The notes beneath the pieces were generated by a model. That model saw only the letters and a program-made list of their open reading frames with translations, had not been told where the DNA came from and ran no database searches. From Virgibacillus sp. MSP4-1 (GTDB lineage Bacteria > Bacillota > Bacilli > Bacillales > Alkalibacillaceae): 64,000 bases of DNA. The stretch is from the NCBI RefSeq assembly GCF_010092505.1, contig NZ_CP048021.1, forward strand, positions 1,860,001 through 1,924,000, given 5' to 3'. This document shows, one piece after another, positions 1 through 8,542 of this stretch. The translations under genes and the position numbers were made by a program. Position 1 is the stretch's first letter; each line of letters starts with the position of its first letter.

Positions 1-69
1 CAGTGGAACCTGATATAATATAAACCCCAGAATAAGTGAAGCCAATACTGTTACAACAGTATAAAGCAT
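1..69 (-). CDS. Partial small membrane protein (N-terminus only)
   Basis: An open frame reads leftward off the window edge from an ATG at 67-69, preceded by a good AAGGAGAGG ribosome binding site. The 23 visible residues are almost entirely hydrophobic (MLYTVVTVLASLILGF...), which fits an N-terminal membrane helix or signal anchor. There is no stop codon before the edge, so the gene continues outside the window. I do not recognise the family. It is co-oriented with the GNAT gene 70 bp upstream. Confidence 0.55.
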   Translation of the reverse strand, partial: MLYTVVTVLASLILGFILYQVPL

Positions 70-138
70 AATTCCTCTCCTTATATTTCATCTATTCTTT
101 TCTCCAAGATAAGCCTCTCTAGCACAATAAGAAAAGCG

Positions 139-558
139 TTATTCCTGTTTAGATTTCCTAAACCCGTAAAACGAGCGAAAACCAAGTTCTTCATAATATG
201 AACGAGATGAACGATTTGCAAGTAATTCCATTCTTGTGGTTGGATATACATGATGTAAATAGTAAAGGAATTCTTTTCCTAATCCCAATCCCCGATACTT
301 TTTATCAATTAGCAATTCACAAATAAACAGGCTTATACAAGTATCAGTAAATCCTCTTACATAGCCAACTACTCCTTTTCCTTTTATTTCAATAACATAG
401 GCTACATTTGAATTTTTCCACGCTTCCCTTGTGTTCAAATCATTTTCAACTAAATTCGTCCATCCTTCTTCTCTGTTTAAATCTTGTATTCTATTAAAGT
501 CCTTTTCTTTATATGGTCGAATGAACGCCTTTATATTATCTTTCAAATCTATATCCAT
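139..558 (-). CDS. GNAT family N-acetyltransferase
   Basis: This 139-residue protein has the GNAT fold signature. The acetyl-CoA binding motif A is visible as YRGLGLGKEFL near residues 88-98, and a C-terminal YYEELGFR segment corresponds to motif B. It should transfer an acetyl group from acetyl-CoA to an amine; the substrate cannot be read from sequence. The ATG at 556-558 has a GGAAGGA Shine-Dalgarno sequence. It sits in a run of small minus-strand accessory genes. Confidence 0.8.
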   Translation of the reverse strand: MDIDLKDNIKAFIRPYKEKDFNRIQDLNREEGWTNLVENDLNTREAWKNSNVAYVIEIKGKGVVGYVRGFTDTCISLFICELLIDKKYRGLGLGKEFLYYLHHVYPTTRMELLANRSSRSYYEELGFRSFYGFRKSKQE

Positions 559-744
559 AATAAATTCCTTCCCTAAGAATTCTAATGTTCTTCTTTAAAA
601 GACCTGTCAGTACGCAAAATAATTCAAAAGTCAGCTATACCTTCTCGTCACTTTCAGACACCCTGTTCCTCATTTAACTTTGCAATCCGTTTACTTCATC
701 AATACTGAGCCTTATTACCCGTTTGTCGAACAAAGAGTTTCTTA

Positions 745-1098
745 CTATTTCCAAATCACTAAAATCGTATGATCTGCAATATTTTCACAATCATCAAGTA
801 AGTAATCCGTTCTTTCTGCAGTTTCGACCTCTTCAATTGATTCACAAGTTGCAGTATTTATGCTCCCCTTCCCATATTTATCCCTTCGTGTGTCAAATGT
901 TGATATGATAGCTTCACCATCATATTCAAGGTCACGGAGCACTGGATCACCTTCAGTTGTATATCTGATTACCCTAATACTGTCCTTCTGTCCCTTGTCA
1001 AAATTGTTTATAAACTTTTTGAATCTATCTATATTTTCAATGTCCCCGTGCATATCCACTGTTCCTAATAACTTTGAGGTTTTTTTAATTTTAATCAC
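745..1098 (-). CDS. DUF4362 domain protein, probably lacking its signal peptide
   Basis: The 117-residue product matches my memory of the DUF4362 family: a VDMHGDIENIDRFKKFI segment, then RVIRYTTEGDPVLRDLEYDG, then a C-terminal cysteine-containing TDYLLDDC. Family members are usually secreted or lipid-anchored and about 140 residues long. Here the frame begins at a GTG abutting an AGAGAGGA site, with no hydrophobic leader, so the export signal appears lost or the start is non-canonical (an in-frame ATT lies 9 nt downstream at a better distance from the GAGGAG). Function unknown. Neighbours are other small accessory genes. Confidence 0.6.
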   Translation of the reverse strand: MIKIKKTSKLLGTVDMHGDIENIDRFKKFINNFDKGQKDSIRVIRYTTEGDPVLRDLEYDGEAIISTFDTRRDKYGKGSINTATCESIEEVETAERTDYLLDDCENIADHTILVIWK

Positions 1099-1175
1099 TC
1101 CTCTCTTAGTTATTAAACTCTTCTGCCTCGTTAGCTTAAGAACATTCGTTCACAAACTTTTTACATCCTTCCCTT

Positions 1176-1391
1176 TTAACGAAAGAATATTGCATAAATA
1201 ATGACCCCAAGTACCATAAAAAGAATAAGAATCCCGGTTCCTTTCCAACCCAGACTCCCCACTAAATCAACAAGACTTCCATTACTAGCTCTATTCGCAG
1301 CATCATTCATATTTCCAGCAGGGTTTCCTCTTCCCTCTTCTTGTCGTAACCGTTCTCTTCTATGTTCTGGAGTTTCCTGTTGTTCACTCAT
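1176..1391 (-). CDS. DUF6366 family small membrane protein
   Basis: A 71-residue protein with a charged N-terminus (TPEHRRERLRQEEGR), a NPAGNMNDAANRASNGSL motif, and one C-terminal membrane helix (GTGILILFMVLGVIIYAIFF). This is the architecture of DUF6366 proteins common in Bacillaceae. The ATG at 1389-1391 is preferred because GGAGGAG lies about six bases upstream; an in-frame ATG at 1406 has no comparable site. Function unknown; a small tail-anchored membrane protein is all the sequence shows. Confidence 0.65.
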   Translation of the reverse strand: MSEQQETPEHRRERLRQEEGRGNPAGNMNDAANRASNGSLVDLVGSLGWKGTGILILFMVLGVIIYAIFFR

Positions 1392-1471
1392 TAGCCACTC
1401 CTCCATTCCTATTAATCTATTCCTTCATTATCGTCCCCTGGGGTAAAAGAGGATTGTTTTCCGATATCAAG

Positions 1472-1810
1472 TTAATAAGCAATGATTTCCTTTGCAGTCA
1501 TGACCCTGGTTTCCTGATTCTTGTTCACTTCCTGTGGCCTGGTTAACATCACTTTCACTAGTTGTCCCACGTTAAGGTTACTGAAACTCAATCGCTCTCC
1601 TGTTTTTTCATTTATGACAGAAGTTTCTTCGCTAACATTTACCGTGCATAAATATTGAATGAGATTGTCCTTATCTTCTTTCTTTAAATGCATATCATCG
1701 CTGCAACCTACCAAAACAGAATGATCTTCTGCATCTACCTTCTCAATCTCCCCTTTAATCGATTCAATTGCTTCTCCTTGTGAAAAAGAACATCCTGTCA
1801 GCATGAACAT
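1472..1810 (-). CDS. Putative lipoprotein with a disrupted or non-canonical start
   Basis: From the first canonical start (ATG at 1810) the product is 112 residues and begins MFMLTGCSFS. LTGC is a good lipobox, but only six residues precede the cysteine, too few for a signal peptide. Reading the same frame upstream gives K-F-R-H-L-I-I-A-T-V-T-L before this methionine, exactly what a signal peptide needs, starting at an ATA codon (1847-1849) next to a TAGGAGAGG ribosome binding site; a TAG closes the frame just upstream. Either ATA is used as a rare start or the original ATG has mutated. The C-terminal part (NVGQLVKVML..TAKEI) is vaguely like DUF3221 OB-fold lipoproteins; I do not claim that family. 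Confidence 0.45.
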   Translation of the reverse strand: MFMLTGCSFSQGEAIESIKGEIEKVDAEDHSVLVGCSDDMHLKKEDKDNLIQYLCTVNVSEETSVINEKTGERLSFSNLNVGQLVKVMLTRPQEVNKNQETRVMTAKEIIAY

Positions 1811-1902
1811 TAAAGTAACTGTGGCAATAATTAGATGTCGGAATTTTATCCTCTCCTAACTATAGATATGAATCTAATGACCAAGCCTAAAACTCTCTTT
1901 TG

Positions 1903-2223
1903 TTATATACGTAACAAATAATCACCTGAATATTCTTTATTTAAGTAAATGATTCTTGCTATACAAGCTAATCCGATTACCACGTATACCAATATAAACG
2001 TCCATAGTTCTGGATTATACCTGTACTCTATTTGTCCCATCACTGCAATGAAGACTCCAAGAAAGATATGAATTTTCCCTACTTTCTTCAGATACTTTGG
2101 CAAATTTTCTTTGGAGAAACTAAGTATCATAGCTTCCGAGATAAGCAGATTTGGTTTTCTGACATAAAGTTCTACGATGCCTTTCACGATAAAATATATT
2201 CCCAAGAATAATTGTGAATACAT
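1903..2223 (-). CDS. Small integral membrane protein, unknown
   Basis: The 106-residue product has three probable membrane segments: about residues 3-20 (LFLGIYFIVKGIVELYV), 50-65 (IFLGVFIAVMGQI) and 73-92 (FILVYVVIGLACIARIIYL). I recognise no family. It is the last of the small minus-strand accessory genes and is divergent from the ABC exporter genes that follow. The ATG at 2221-2223 has AAAGAGGATAGG upstream. Confidence 0.5.
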   Translation of the reverse strand: MYSQLFLGIYFIVKGIVELYVRKPNLLISEAMILSFSKENLPKYLKKVGKIHIFLGVFIAVMGQIEYRYNPELWTFILVYVVIGLACIARIIYLNKEYSGDYLLRI

Positions 2224-2422
2224 AGCCTATCCTCTTTTCGGATATTCCAGATCCTTGTTTTGTTTACAATTTCTAATTGATCCAACCCTTATGTTAACAT
2301 AAAATTCCAAACAGCTTCACTACTTTATATCATTATTACTACTGAGTGAGTTTGTTTTTGACTTCTTCCTGCATTAAGAGGATAATATTGAATAGCTATT
2401 TTTTCCAATGGAGGTCATAACT

Positions 2423-3358
2423 TTGGAATCTATTATTTCTGTACAAAACCTGAGGAAATCCTACAAGAATACGGAAGCGGTAAAAGGGATCAACTTTGAG
2501 GTTGAAGAAGGGGAAATTTTCGGTTTTCTGGGACCTAATGGAGCCGGAAAAAGTACAACGATCAATATGATTTGTACAATGCTGAAGCCTACATCCGGCA
2601 GCATTATTATTAATGACTACGATGTAAGCAAGGATAAGGATGCAGTACGTGGCAGCATCGGGATTATTTTTCAGGAAAATACACTTGATGAAAAGCTGAC
2701 GGCCCATGAAAATCTTATGCTGCATTGCCGTTTTTATAAGGTTCCTAAAGAAAAACGGGAGGAACGAATTCAGGAGGTCCTCGAAATTGTGGACCTCGTC
2801 GATGAACAGAAGCAGCGGGTCGAGACTTTCTCCGGCGGAATGAAACGCCGTCTGGAAATATCCAGGGGTCTGCTTCATTATCCAAAAGTATTGTTTCTCG
2901 ATGAGCCGACAGTCGGCCTGGATCCGCAGACACGGGCCCATTTGTGGGAATATATTTTACGCTTAAAAGAAAAAGAAGGCATTACCATGTTCCTTACGAC
3001 TCACTATCTGGATGAGGCTGAAATCAGTGATCGTGTGGCTATTATGGATCAGGGTGAAATTATTGCCATAGATTCTCCTACAGCCTTAAAGGACCAGCTC
3101 GGCGGTGATATTATTGAACTGTCTACAGAGGACAATGAGCAGGCCCTAAAGGAAATTAACGAAAAAGTGAAGGAAGCAAAGGTCACCGTTGAAGAGGATA
3201 CGATTCACCTTAAAGTAGCAAGCAGTGATGCTTTTATCTCGTCCTTTATTAAGACCTTAAATATTCCCATTACCCGATTAAATATTCGTAAACCGACTCT
3301 GAACGATGTATTCTTAGCATTCACAGGCAGAAAAATCGGTGAAACGGTGAAAGATTAG
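2423..3358 (+). CDS. ABC-2 type exporter, ATP-binding protein (DrrA/CcmA-like)
   Basis: A 311-residue nucleotide-binding subunit. All ABC motifs are present: Walker A GPNGAGKST at about residues 37-45, Q-loop in GIIFQENTLDE, signature FSGGMKRR, Walker B VLFLDEPTVGLD, and the switch histidine in TTHYLDE. The C-terminal ~90 residues, after the NBD, resemble the accessory domain of DrrA/daunorubicin-type exporters. The start is taken as TTG at 2423 because GGAGGT at 2410-2415 sits seven bases before it; the in-frame ATG at 2408 overlaps that site. It pairs with the permease 11 bp downstream. Substrate unknown; drug, antibiotic or lipid export are the usual roles. Confidence 0.88.
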   Translation: MESIISVQNLRKSYKNTEAVKGINFEVEEGEIFGFLGPNGAGKSTTINMICTMLKPTSGSIIINDYDVSKDKDAVRGSIGIIFQENTLDEKLTAHENLMLHCRFYKVPKEKREERIQEVLEIVDLVDEQKQRVETFSGGMKRRLEISRGLLHYPKVLFLDEPTVGLDPQTRAHLWEYILRLKEKEGITMFLTTHYLDEAEISDRVAIMDQGEIIAIDSPTALKDQLGGDIIELSTEDNEQALKEINEKVKEAKVTVEEDTIHLKVASSDAFISSFIKTLNIPITRLNIRKPTLNDVFLAFTGRKIGETVKD

Positions 3359-3369
3359 GAGGCTTGATT

Positions 3370-4197
3370 ATGGAAGGAATTATCGCGATTTGGCAAAGGG
3401 ATCTGCTTAAGTTTTTCCGGGATAAAGCCCGGCTGTTCGGATCCTTTACCATGCCCATACTGTTTTTATTAATATTCGGTGGAGGAATGAGCGGTTCGAT
3501 GGAGACAATGATGGCGGGAAGTATGCCGGAAGAGGCAGAAGGGTTCAATTATGTGGAATTCGTTTTTCCCGGAATTGTTGCCATGACTCTGCTAATGACT
3601 TCGATTTTTTCCGCCATGTCTGTAATTGAGGATAAGGATTTTGGCTATATGAAGGAAATTCTGGTATCCCCGATTTCCCGAGTCAGCATTGCGGTCGGAA
3701 AAATGCTGGGATCAGCGACTGTTGCTACGATTCAGGGAGTGATGCTCTTTTTGCTGATTCCGTTATTAGGGTTATCCTATGATGTGATGGCTTTAATTCA
3801 AGTAATCCCTTTTATGTTTTTACTCGGGTGTGCGCTGTCTTCCCTCGGCCTGCTTTTTGCCAGTTTAATCAATTCGACTCAAGGGTTTCAGCTAACTGTA
3901 CAGATCCTGGTCATGCCCATGATTTTCCTGTCAGGAGCATTGTTTCCAATTAGCAATATGCCCGCCTGGATGGATTTCATTGTGAAAATCAACCCTGTGA
4001 CATACGGAGTCGATGTCATGAAGAAGGTTATGGTTGATATCGAAAATTTATCAGCACCGGTTCTGGATGCCATGGGGCTGAATATATCCTTATTCGGAAG
4101 ACAGATTACCATTTTTGAAGAAGTATTATTTATTGGTATTTTTACAACTATTCTTGTTTTATTGTCGACCGTCAGCTTTAAGCGCGCGAATGCTTAA
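3370..4197 (+). CDS. ABC-2 type exporter, permease protein
   Basis: A 275-residue membrane protein of the ABC2_membrane family. An N-terminal cytoplasmic helix carrying RDLLKFFRDKARL is followed by about six membrane segments; the MPMIFLSGALFPISNMP segment near the C-terminal third is the typical ABC-2 signature. AGGAGG at 3357-3362 lies seven bases from ATG 3370, favouring this over the TTG at 3364. It forms the membrane half of the exporter with the upstream ATPase and is followed by a strong terminator about 75 bp downstream. Confidence 0.86.
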   Translation: MEGIIAIWQRDLLKFFRDKARLFGSFTMPILFLLIFGGGMSGSMETMMAGSMPEEAEGFNYVEFVFPGIVAMTLLMTSIFSAMSVIEDKDFGYMKEILVSPISRVSIAVGKMLGSATVATIQGVMLFLLIPLLGLSYDVMALIQVIPFMFLLGCALSSLGLLFASLINSTQGFQLTVQILVMPMIFLSGALFPISNMPAWMDFIVKINPVTYGVDVMKKVMVDIENLSAPVLDAMGLNISLFGRQITIFEEVLFIGIFTTILVLLSTVSFKRANA

Positions 4198-4202
4198 GAA
4201 CA

Positions 4203-4250
4203 AAGGCGGACGTGGCCTCACCTGTTTTCCTTATTCGCCTATTTTATAAT
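4203..4250 (+). repeat. Short remnant of the 40.2-kb repeat flank
   Basis: The stretch GGCGGACGTGGCCTCACCTG, and the TATTTTATAAT that follows it, closely match the right flank of the element near 40330-40375 (CCGGACGTGGCCTCTCCTG ... TATTTTATAAT). The hairpin-forming core is absent here, so this looks like a truncated copy. Confidence 0.4.
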
Positions 4251-4270
4251 ACCCCAGACCATTATGAAAA

Positions 4271-4307
4271 ATCCCCGTATCATCGTCAAAGTGATACGGG
4301 GATTTTT
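4271..4307 (+). terminator. Rho-independent terminator of the ABC exporter operon
   Basis: A perfect 12-bp stem (ATCCCCGTATCA / TGATACGGGGAT) with a 9-nt loop is followed by a T-run. It lies about 75 bp after the permease stop. The A-rich left flank would let it also act on the minus strand. Confidence 0.8.
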
Positions 4308-4396
4308 ATGTATGTGATCATTTTTGGAAACAATAATCGGATTAATGAGCATTTTGGGTCAATAAAGGACGTTAGAATTCAGAGGACAAGCAGGAA

Positions 4397-4515
4397 TGTC
4401 CTTCATACTGCAAATGAAGGCCTAAATAATCTATTTTAAGTAGCGATATGTCCTTCATATAGCTGCTGAAGGACACTTTGGTTAAAATAACTACTAAAAG
4501 TGTCCTTCATTACAG
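4397..4515. repeat. Palindromic 52-nt-period array, locus 1 (three units)
   Basis: CCTTCAT begins at 4400, 4452 and 4504, exactly 52 nt apart. The first two copies are the left arm of a hairpin (GTCCTTCAT...AATGAAGGCC and TGTCCTTCA...TGAAGGACA); the third keeps only the left arm. It lies in the gap between two convergent genes. The same unit and spacing recur at 8.0-8.5 kb and 60.6-61.0 kb. The remaining gap from 4198 to 4567 holds only the terminator and a repeat remnant. Confidence 0.75.
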
Positions 4516-4567
4516 TATCTGTCCCTACATTCATTTTCACAGGCCAGCTATCATTTTTAATTCAGAA

Positions 4568-5722
4568 TTAATCAATAGCTTTTCTGGCAAGCATCTGAAT
4601 GACGGCATCTTCCATCGGCGGATTATGCAGGCCGGCCCGGACATCCCGATAATAGCGTTCAAAATCAAAATGCTTGGACAGACCTCTTCCTCCAACGATC
4701 CTCATCGCTAAATCCACTACCCTGCTGGCTGCATTTGTCGCAGCTACTTTGACCGCAGCTAATTCAGCTCCCAGCTCTATACGCTTCTCAGGATACTGAT
4801 CCCATTTTTCTGCAACAGCATACATAAATTGCCGTGCTCTTAGAAGCTCAAAGTCCATTTCTCCAATTTTCTGCTGAATATGGGGTACTTCAGAAATCGG
4901 TGTGTTTAGACTGTTCGGCTGATAGCTTTTGGCAAAATCGATCGCATCGTTACGGGCAGCAATAGCAATCCCTAAATAGCAGGCCGGAATATGGAGAAGC
5001 CATCCTTTAGGCTTTTTCGACTGCTGCTTCATTTCAACTAAGTGGTCCAGGTCGACTCGTACATCCTCTAATAGTAAATCATCACTGGCGGTTCCACGCA
5101 TACCAAGTGTATCCCAGGTACGCTCTACTTTTATCCCTGAGGCTGTACTTGGAATGAGAAAAGACCCAATTTCCTCTTTATCCTCAACGTAGGCTGTCAC
5201 AATATAGTAATCTAACACACTAGCCATCGTTGCAAAGTTTTTATGTCCATTGATGATATAGGAATCCCCCTCTCTTACAGCGCGTGTTTCCGGGATTCCT
5301 CCTCTCGATGGACTGCCCGTCGCTGGTTCAGACGCAATACGGTTTACGATTTTCTTTTCCTGGCTGAGTTCCTTGGCAAACCGGTCAAAGACGCTTTCAT
5401 CCCAGAGTTCATCCTCTGCCAGTTCTTTGACGACCCCTAAATGCCATCCCATGGAAAGAGCAGTTGAACCGTCACCCTCCGCCAGTTTTTCCTGAACGAG
5501 AAGCAATTCATAAATAGAAATCTCCCTGCCCCCGTATGTTTTTGGTAAAGTCAGCGTGACATAATCAGTCTCTTTTAAATCACGCAGGTTATTTTCTGAA
5601 AAGGCAGCCTGCTGATCGGTTTCCTTTGCTCTCTTCTTTACACGGCCGGATAATTTTTCTGCCAGTTGATACAATTCCTTATGCTGGTCTGTTTTTATAA
5701 AAGGGGAAAATAAGTCTGACAA
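4568..5722 (-). CDS. Acyl-CoA dehydrogenase-fold flavoprotein (YdbM-like)
   Basis: This 384-residue protein has the acyl-CoA dehydrogenase fold: N-terminal helical domain with LPKTYGGREISIYELL, middle beta domain with FATMASVLDYYIVTAYV and GIKVERTWDTLGMRGTASDDLLLEDV, and a C-terminal helical domain ending MRIVGGRGLSKHFDFERYYRD. It most resembles the B. subtilis YdbM / SfnC-DszC side of the superfamily, in which several members are reduced-flavin monooxygenases acting on sulphur compounds rather than true beta-oxidation enzymes. Whether this one is a dehydrogenase or monooxygenase is not settled by sequence. No thiolase, ETF or enoyl-CoA hydratase genes lie nearby, which slightly favours a stand-alone role. 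Confidence 0.78.
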   Translation of the reverse strand: MSDLFSPFIKTDQHKELYQLAEKLSGRVKKRAKETDQQAAFSENNLRDLKETDYVTLTLPKTYGGREISIYELLLVQEKLAEGDGSTALSMGWHLGVVKELAEDELWDESVFDRFAKELSQEKKIVNRIASEPATGSPSRGGIPETRAVREGDSYIINGHKNFATMASVLDYYIVTAYVEDKEEIGSFLIPSTASGIKVERTWDTLGMRGTASDDLLLEDVRVDLDHLVEMKQQSKKPKGWLLHIPACYLGIAIAARNDAIDFAKSYQPNSLNTPISEVPHIQQKIGEMDFELLRARQFMYAVAEKWDQYPEKRIELGAELAAVKVAATNAASRVVDLAMRIVGGRGLSKHFDFERYYRDVRAGLHNPPMEDAVIQMLARKAID

Positions 5723-5842
5723 TTGAATTCCTCCTCAAAAGTTCATTCTGTTCATATTATTCCGATTTGTTTGATAGGGTATGTGCTATCTATTCTAAAT
5801 GATTTAAAAAAATGGCACAACTTTTCTGATATCTTCAGTATT

Positions 5843-6937
5843 TCAGCCTTCTGTTTCCAAATTTATTTTCATCAGCCGATCGTCCCCTTCTTTAGGAGTA
5901 CCCCGTCCGTCACGGTTATTCGTTATGGCATACAAGGAATCATTTTGAATAAAAATATCCCGCACTCTGTCCCCTTGATCATAAATGACCGTTTGTTCCT
6001 TTGTGTTGATATCAAATGCGATGATTTTAGTGCCTCTTAATGCTGCAATATACAGTTTTCCTTTCCTGCTATCAATGCCCGATGGAGCCCAGGTTGTGTT
6101 ACCCGTATGATAAAAAGGGGGTATCATTCCCGCTTTTTCTTCATCCCCCTGAATCACTGGCCAGCCGTAGTTATTTCCGGGTTCAATCCTATTGATTTCA
6201 TCATGGGCGGTCTGTCCATGTTCGGTACTGTAAAGCTGACCATTCTTATCCCACGCCAGTCCCTGAGGATTTCTATGACCATAGGAATACACATAAGAAT
6301 TTGAAAAAGGATTGTCACTCGGGATGCTTCCATCTAGTTCCATTCGCAAAATTTTTCCGCCTAATGAATGTAAATCCTGTGCCAGGTCAGCCTCTCCGGC
6401 ATCGCCTGTAGTTACATACAGCTTTTGATCAGGTCCTATTTTCAGCCTTCCCCCGTTATGGATCTGACCACCCGGAATCCCCTCCAGTAAAATGCCAGTT
6501 TCCACCCAGGTATCCTCCTGCAATTGTAAACGGATGACACGGTTATAAAGACTTCCCTCCTGCTCGTATGTATGATAAGCCAGGGCTTCGTTTGTGGATT
6601 CAAAGTCCGGCGCTAATATAAAGCCCAGGAATCCTCCTTCTCCGGCATGAACAATGTCTTTTGTAACGTTGATATTTTGTAAGACTGTCCTTCCCGTCTC
6701 CCCATCCACTTGTTGAATGGAACCCCCACGTTGGCTTAAATAAAATGTATCCTCAACCTCCTCAACCTTTGTGATATTCCAGGGGATGTCCAGGTTTTCA
6801 GCAATCACTTTCCGGTTTTCGGACTGATTCGTCTCCCTTGCCTCCTGCTTGTCCTTTTGATTTACAGGAGCCTGCTCCTTTTCACTTGTGCAAGCTGTCA
6901 GCATGATGATTAGAAGAAACAGCGCTACTTTTTTCAT
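5843..6937 (-). CDS. PQQ-dependent sugar (aldose) dehydrogenase family lipoprotein
   Basis: A 364-residue secreted protein. The lipoprotein signal MKKVALFLLIIMLTAC gives lipobox LTAC, so it is membrane-anchored outside the cell. The rest is the six-bladed beta-propeller of the GdhB/YliI soluble aldose dehydrogenase family: LDIPWNITKVE near the start, GGQIHNGGRLKIGPDQKLYVTTGD, YSYGHRNPQGLAWD, EHGQTAHDEINRI with NNYGWP, and WAPSGID. These loops bind PQQ and calcium in characterised homologues. Start chosen at MKK (6937) because it directly begins the signal peptide; the longer frame from 6958 does not. It would oxidise sugars at the cell surface if PQQ is available; no PQQ synthesis genes are in the window. 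Confidence 0.82.
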   Translation of the reverse strand: MKKVALFLLIIMLTACTSEKEQAPVNQKDKQEARETNQSENRKVIAENLDIPWNITKVEEVEDTFYLSQRGGSIQQVDGETGRTVLQNINVTKDIVHAGEGGFLGFILAPDFESTNEALAYHTYEQEGSLYNRVIRLQLQEDTWVETGILLEGIPGGQIHNGGRLKIGPDQKLYVTTGDAGEADLAQDLHSLGGKILRMELDGSIPSDNPFSNSYVYSYGHRNPQGLAWDKNGQLYSTEHGQTAHDEINRIEPGNNYGWPVIQGDEEKAGMIPPFYHTGNTTWAPSGIDSRKGKLYIAALRGTKIIAFDINTKEQTVIYDQGDRVRDIFIQNDSLYAITNNRDGRGTPKEGDDRLMKINLETEG

Positions 6938-7097
6938 AATTAAATCCTGACCTCCCATTAAAGTTCCTTTCCCTACATTTTAGTCACCAGGTACAAAAAA
7001 TCCTTTAAACTTCCCATTCCTTACACATACTAGTTAAAGGATTACCTTGGACTCAGCCAAAAATAATTTCATGATTAAAATGAAAGGATGATCCAGT

Positions 7098-7976
7098 TTG
7101 AATCAGTCTTCTCAAAATCAGCCAAAAGCATTTCCTCCTCAGCACCAACCTCAGCAGCCCGGAATCGAATCGTTCATGAATCCCCAACCTATAGTTGAGG
7201 ATGTTCAATATAAAGGTGCTGATAAATTAAAGGAAAAAGTTGCCATCATTACCGGTGGGGACAGTGGAATTGGGGCTGCTGCCGCTATTGCCTTTGCTAA
7301 GGAAGGAGCTCATTTGGTCATACCATTTTTTTCTGATTATGAAAAAGGGGATATTGAGCGTACGAAACGCCGAATAGAAGAGCTTGGGAGAGAATGCCTG
7401 CCGATACCAGGGGATCTGAAGGAGGAATCCCACTGTCAAAATGTAATCAGTCAGACGATGAATCACTTTGGCCAAATGGATATCCTGGTCAATAATCATG
7501 CGGTCCAGTTCCCTCAGCAAAATTTTCTTGATATTACCTCTGAACAATGGGATTTAACTTTTAAAACGAATATTTATCCATACTTTTACTTAACCAAGGC
7601 TGCTCTTCCATCGTTGCAGACGGGGGCAAAAATTATTAATACGACCTCTGTTGTCGCCTATGAAGGGAATGACCAGCTCATTGATTATTCAGCAACAAAA
7701 GGGGCGATTGCTGGTTTTACAAGAGCCCTGTCTCAAAACTTAGCTAAACAGGGGATTCATGTGAACGCAGTTGCTCCCGGACCTATCTGGACCCCTCTTA
7801 TTCCAGCCAGCTTTTCCGAACAGCATGTAAGCACATTTGGCCAAAACGTTCCTTTCAGCCGGGCCGGACAGCCTTATGAACTCGCACCTGCCTACGTATA
7901 CTTAGCCTCGGATGATTCCGCATATGTATCCGGGCAAGTGATTCATGTGAATGGAGGGATTATGGTCAGTTCATAA
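7098..7976 (+). CDS. Short-chain dehydrogenase/reductase (GSP39/YhdF-like)
   Basis: This 292-residue SDR belongs to the long-N-terminus group typified by B. subtilis general stress protein 39 (YdaD) and YhdF. A Pro/Gln-rich leader (residues 1-30) precedes the Rossmann fold with the cofactor motif TGGDSGIGAA, NNHA, catalytic Ser in TTSVVAYEG, YSATKGA (Tyr/Lys pair) and the C-terminal GQVIHVNGG. It likely reduces or oxidises a carbonyl/alcohol with NADP(H). The start is TTG at 7098, preceded by AAAGGA; no ATG fits. Stress regulation is known for the homologues but no sigma-B promoter is evident here. Confidence 0.85.
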   Translation: MNQSSQNQPKAFPPQHQPQQPGIESFMNPQPIVEDVQYKGADKLKEKVAIITGGDSGIGAAAAIAFAKEGAHLVIPFFSDYEKGDIERTKRRIEELGRECLPIPGDLKEESHCQNVISQTMNHFGQMDILVNNHAVQFPQQNFLDITSEQWDLTFKTNIYPYFYLTKAALPSLQTGAKIINTTSVVAYEGNDQLIDYSATKGAIAGFTRALSQNLAKQGIHVNAVAPGPIWTPLIPASFSEQHVSTFGQNVPFSRAGQPYELAPAYVYLASDDSAYVSGQVIHVNGGIMVSS

Positions 7977-7980
7977 CTTC

Positions 7981-8485
7981 TCCCCTGGGATAAAATGTAA
8001 TTTCGGGCGTAGCGCAGGCTCCTGAGACGGACACTTCCCTCGTCTTATGATGGAGTTTTGGCCTTCATCCTCTGTGTGAAGGCCATTCCGTTCTTCATTT
8101 TTTCCCTGAGTGGCCTTCATTCCCTCTATGATGGCCATTCCATTCTTCTTTTCTGACCTGAGTGTCCTTCATCAATCTGATGAAGGACACTTTAATAATT
8201 TTATCCCGCTCTTCTGGCCTTCACTCCTCCCCCCCTGGGATAAAATGTAATTCCGGGCGTAGCGCAGGCACCTGTGACGGACACTTTCCTCGCCTTATGA
8301 TGGGGTTTTGGCCTTCATTCACTGTGTGAAGGCCATTCCGTTCTTCATTTTTTCCCTGAGTGGCCTTCATTCCCTCTATGATGGCCATTCCATTCTTCTT
8401 TTCTGACCTGAGTGTCCTTCATCAATCTGATGAAGGACACTTTAATAATTTTATCCCGCTCTTCTGGCCTTCACTCCTCCCCCCT
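7981..8485. repeat. 250-bp tandem duplication carrying the 52-nt palindromic array, locus 2
   Basis: Two copies (7981-8230 and 8231-about 8484) differ at about eight positions, all in the first ~100 bases; the remainder is identical. Each copy contains CCTTCA at four sites 52 nt apart: 8062, 8114, 8166, 8218 and then 8312, 8364, 8416, 8468. Most begin a hairpin (GGCCTTCA...TGAAGGCC or GTCCTTCAT...ATGAAGGAC). The whole gap lies between two convergent genes and contains no ORF. Confidence 0.85.
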
Positions 8486-8504
8486 AGCACGCGGCTTTGA
8501 TCAT

Positions 8505-8542
8505 AAACAAAAACATAGCGGACAGACGCCTGTCTGCCCGCT
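8505..8542 (-). terminator. Terminator of the acyltransferase gene
   Basis: On the minus strand AGCGGGCAGAC and GTCTGTCCGCT pair through a 4-nt loop with one mismatch, followed by ATGTTTTT. The stem touches the acyltransferase stop codon. Confidence 0.65.

Noticed and set aside
2396-2941. 181-codon open frame opposite the ABC ATPase gene
   Set aside because: It is antisense to a gene with all ABC motifs intact, has no ribosome binding site and no recognisable domain.
7953-7977. Similarity of the SDR gene end to the dispersed GGGATTAyGGTC element
   Set aside because: The bases encode the conserved NGGIMVSS terminus of SDR proteins, and the CGTGATAAA half is absent.
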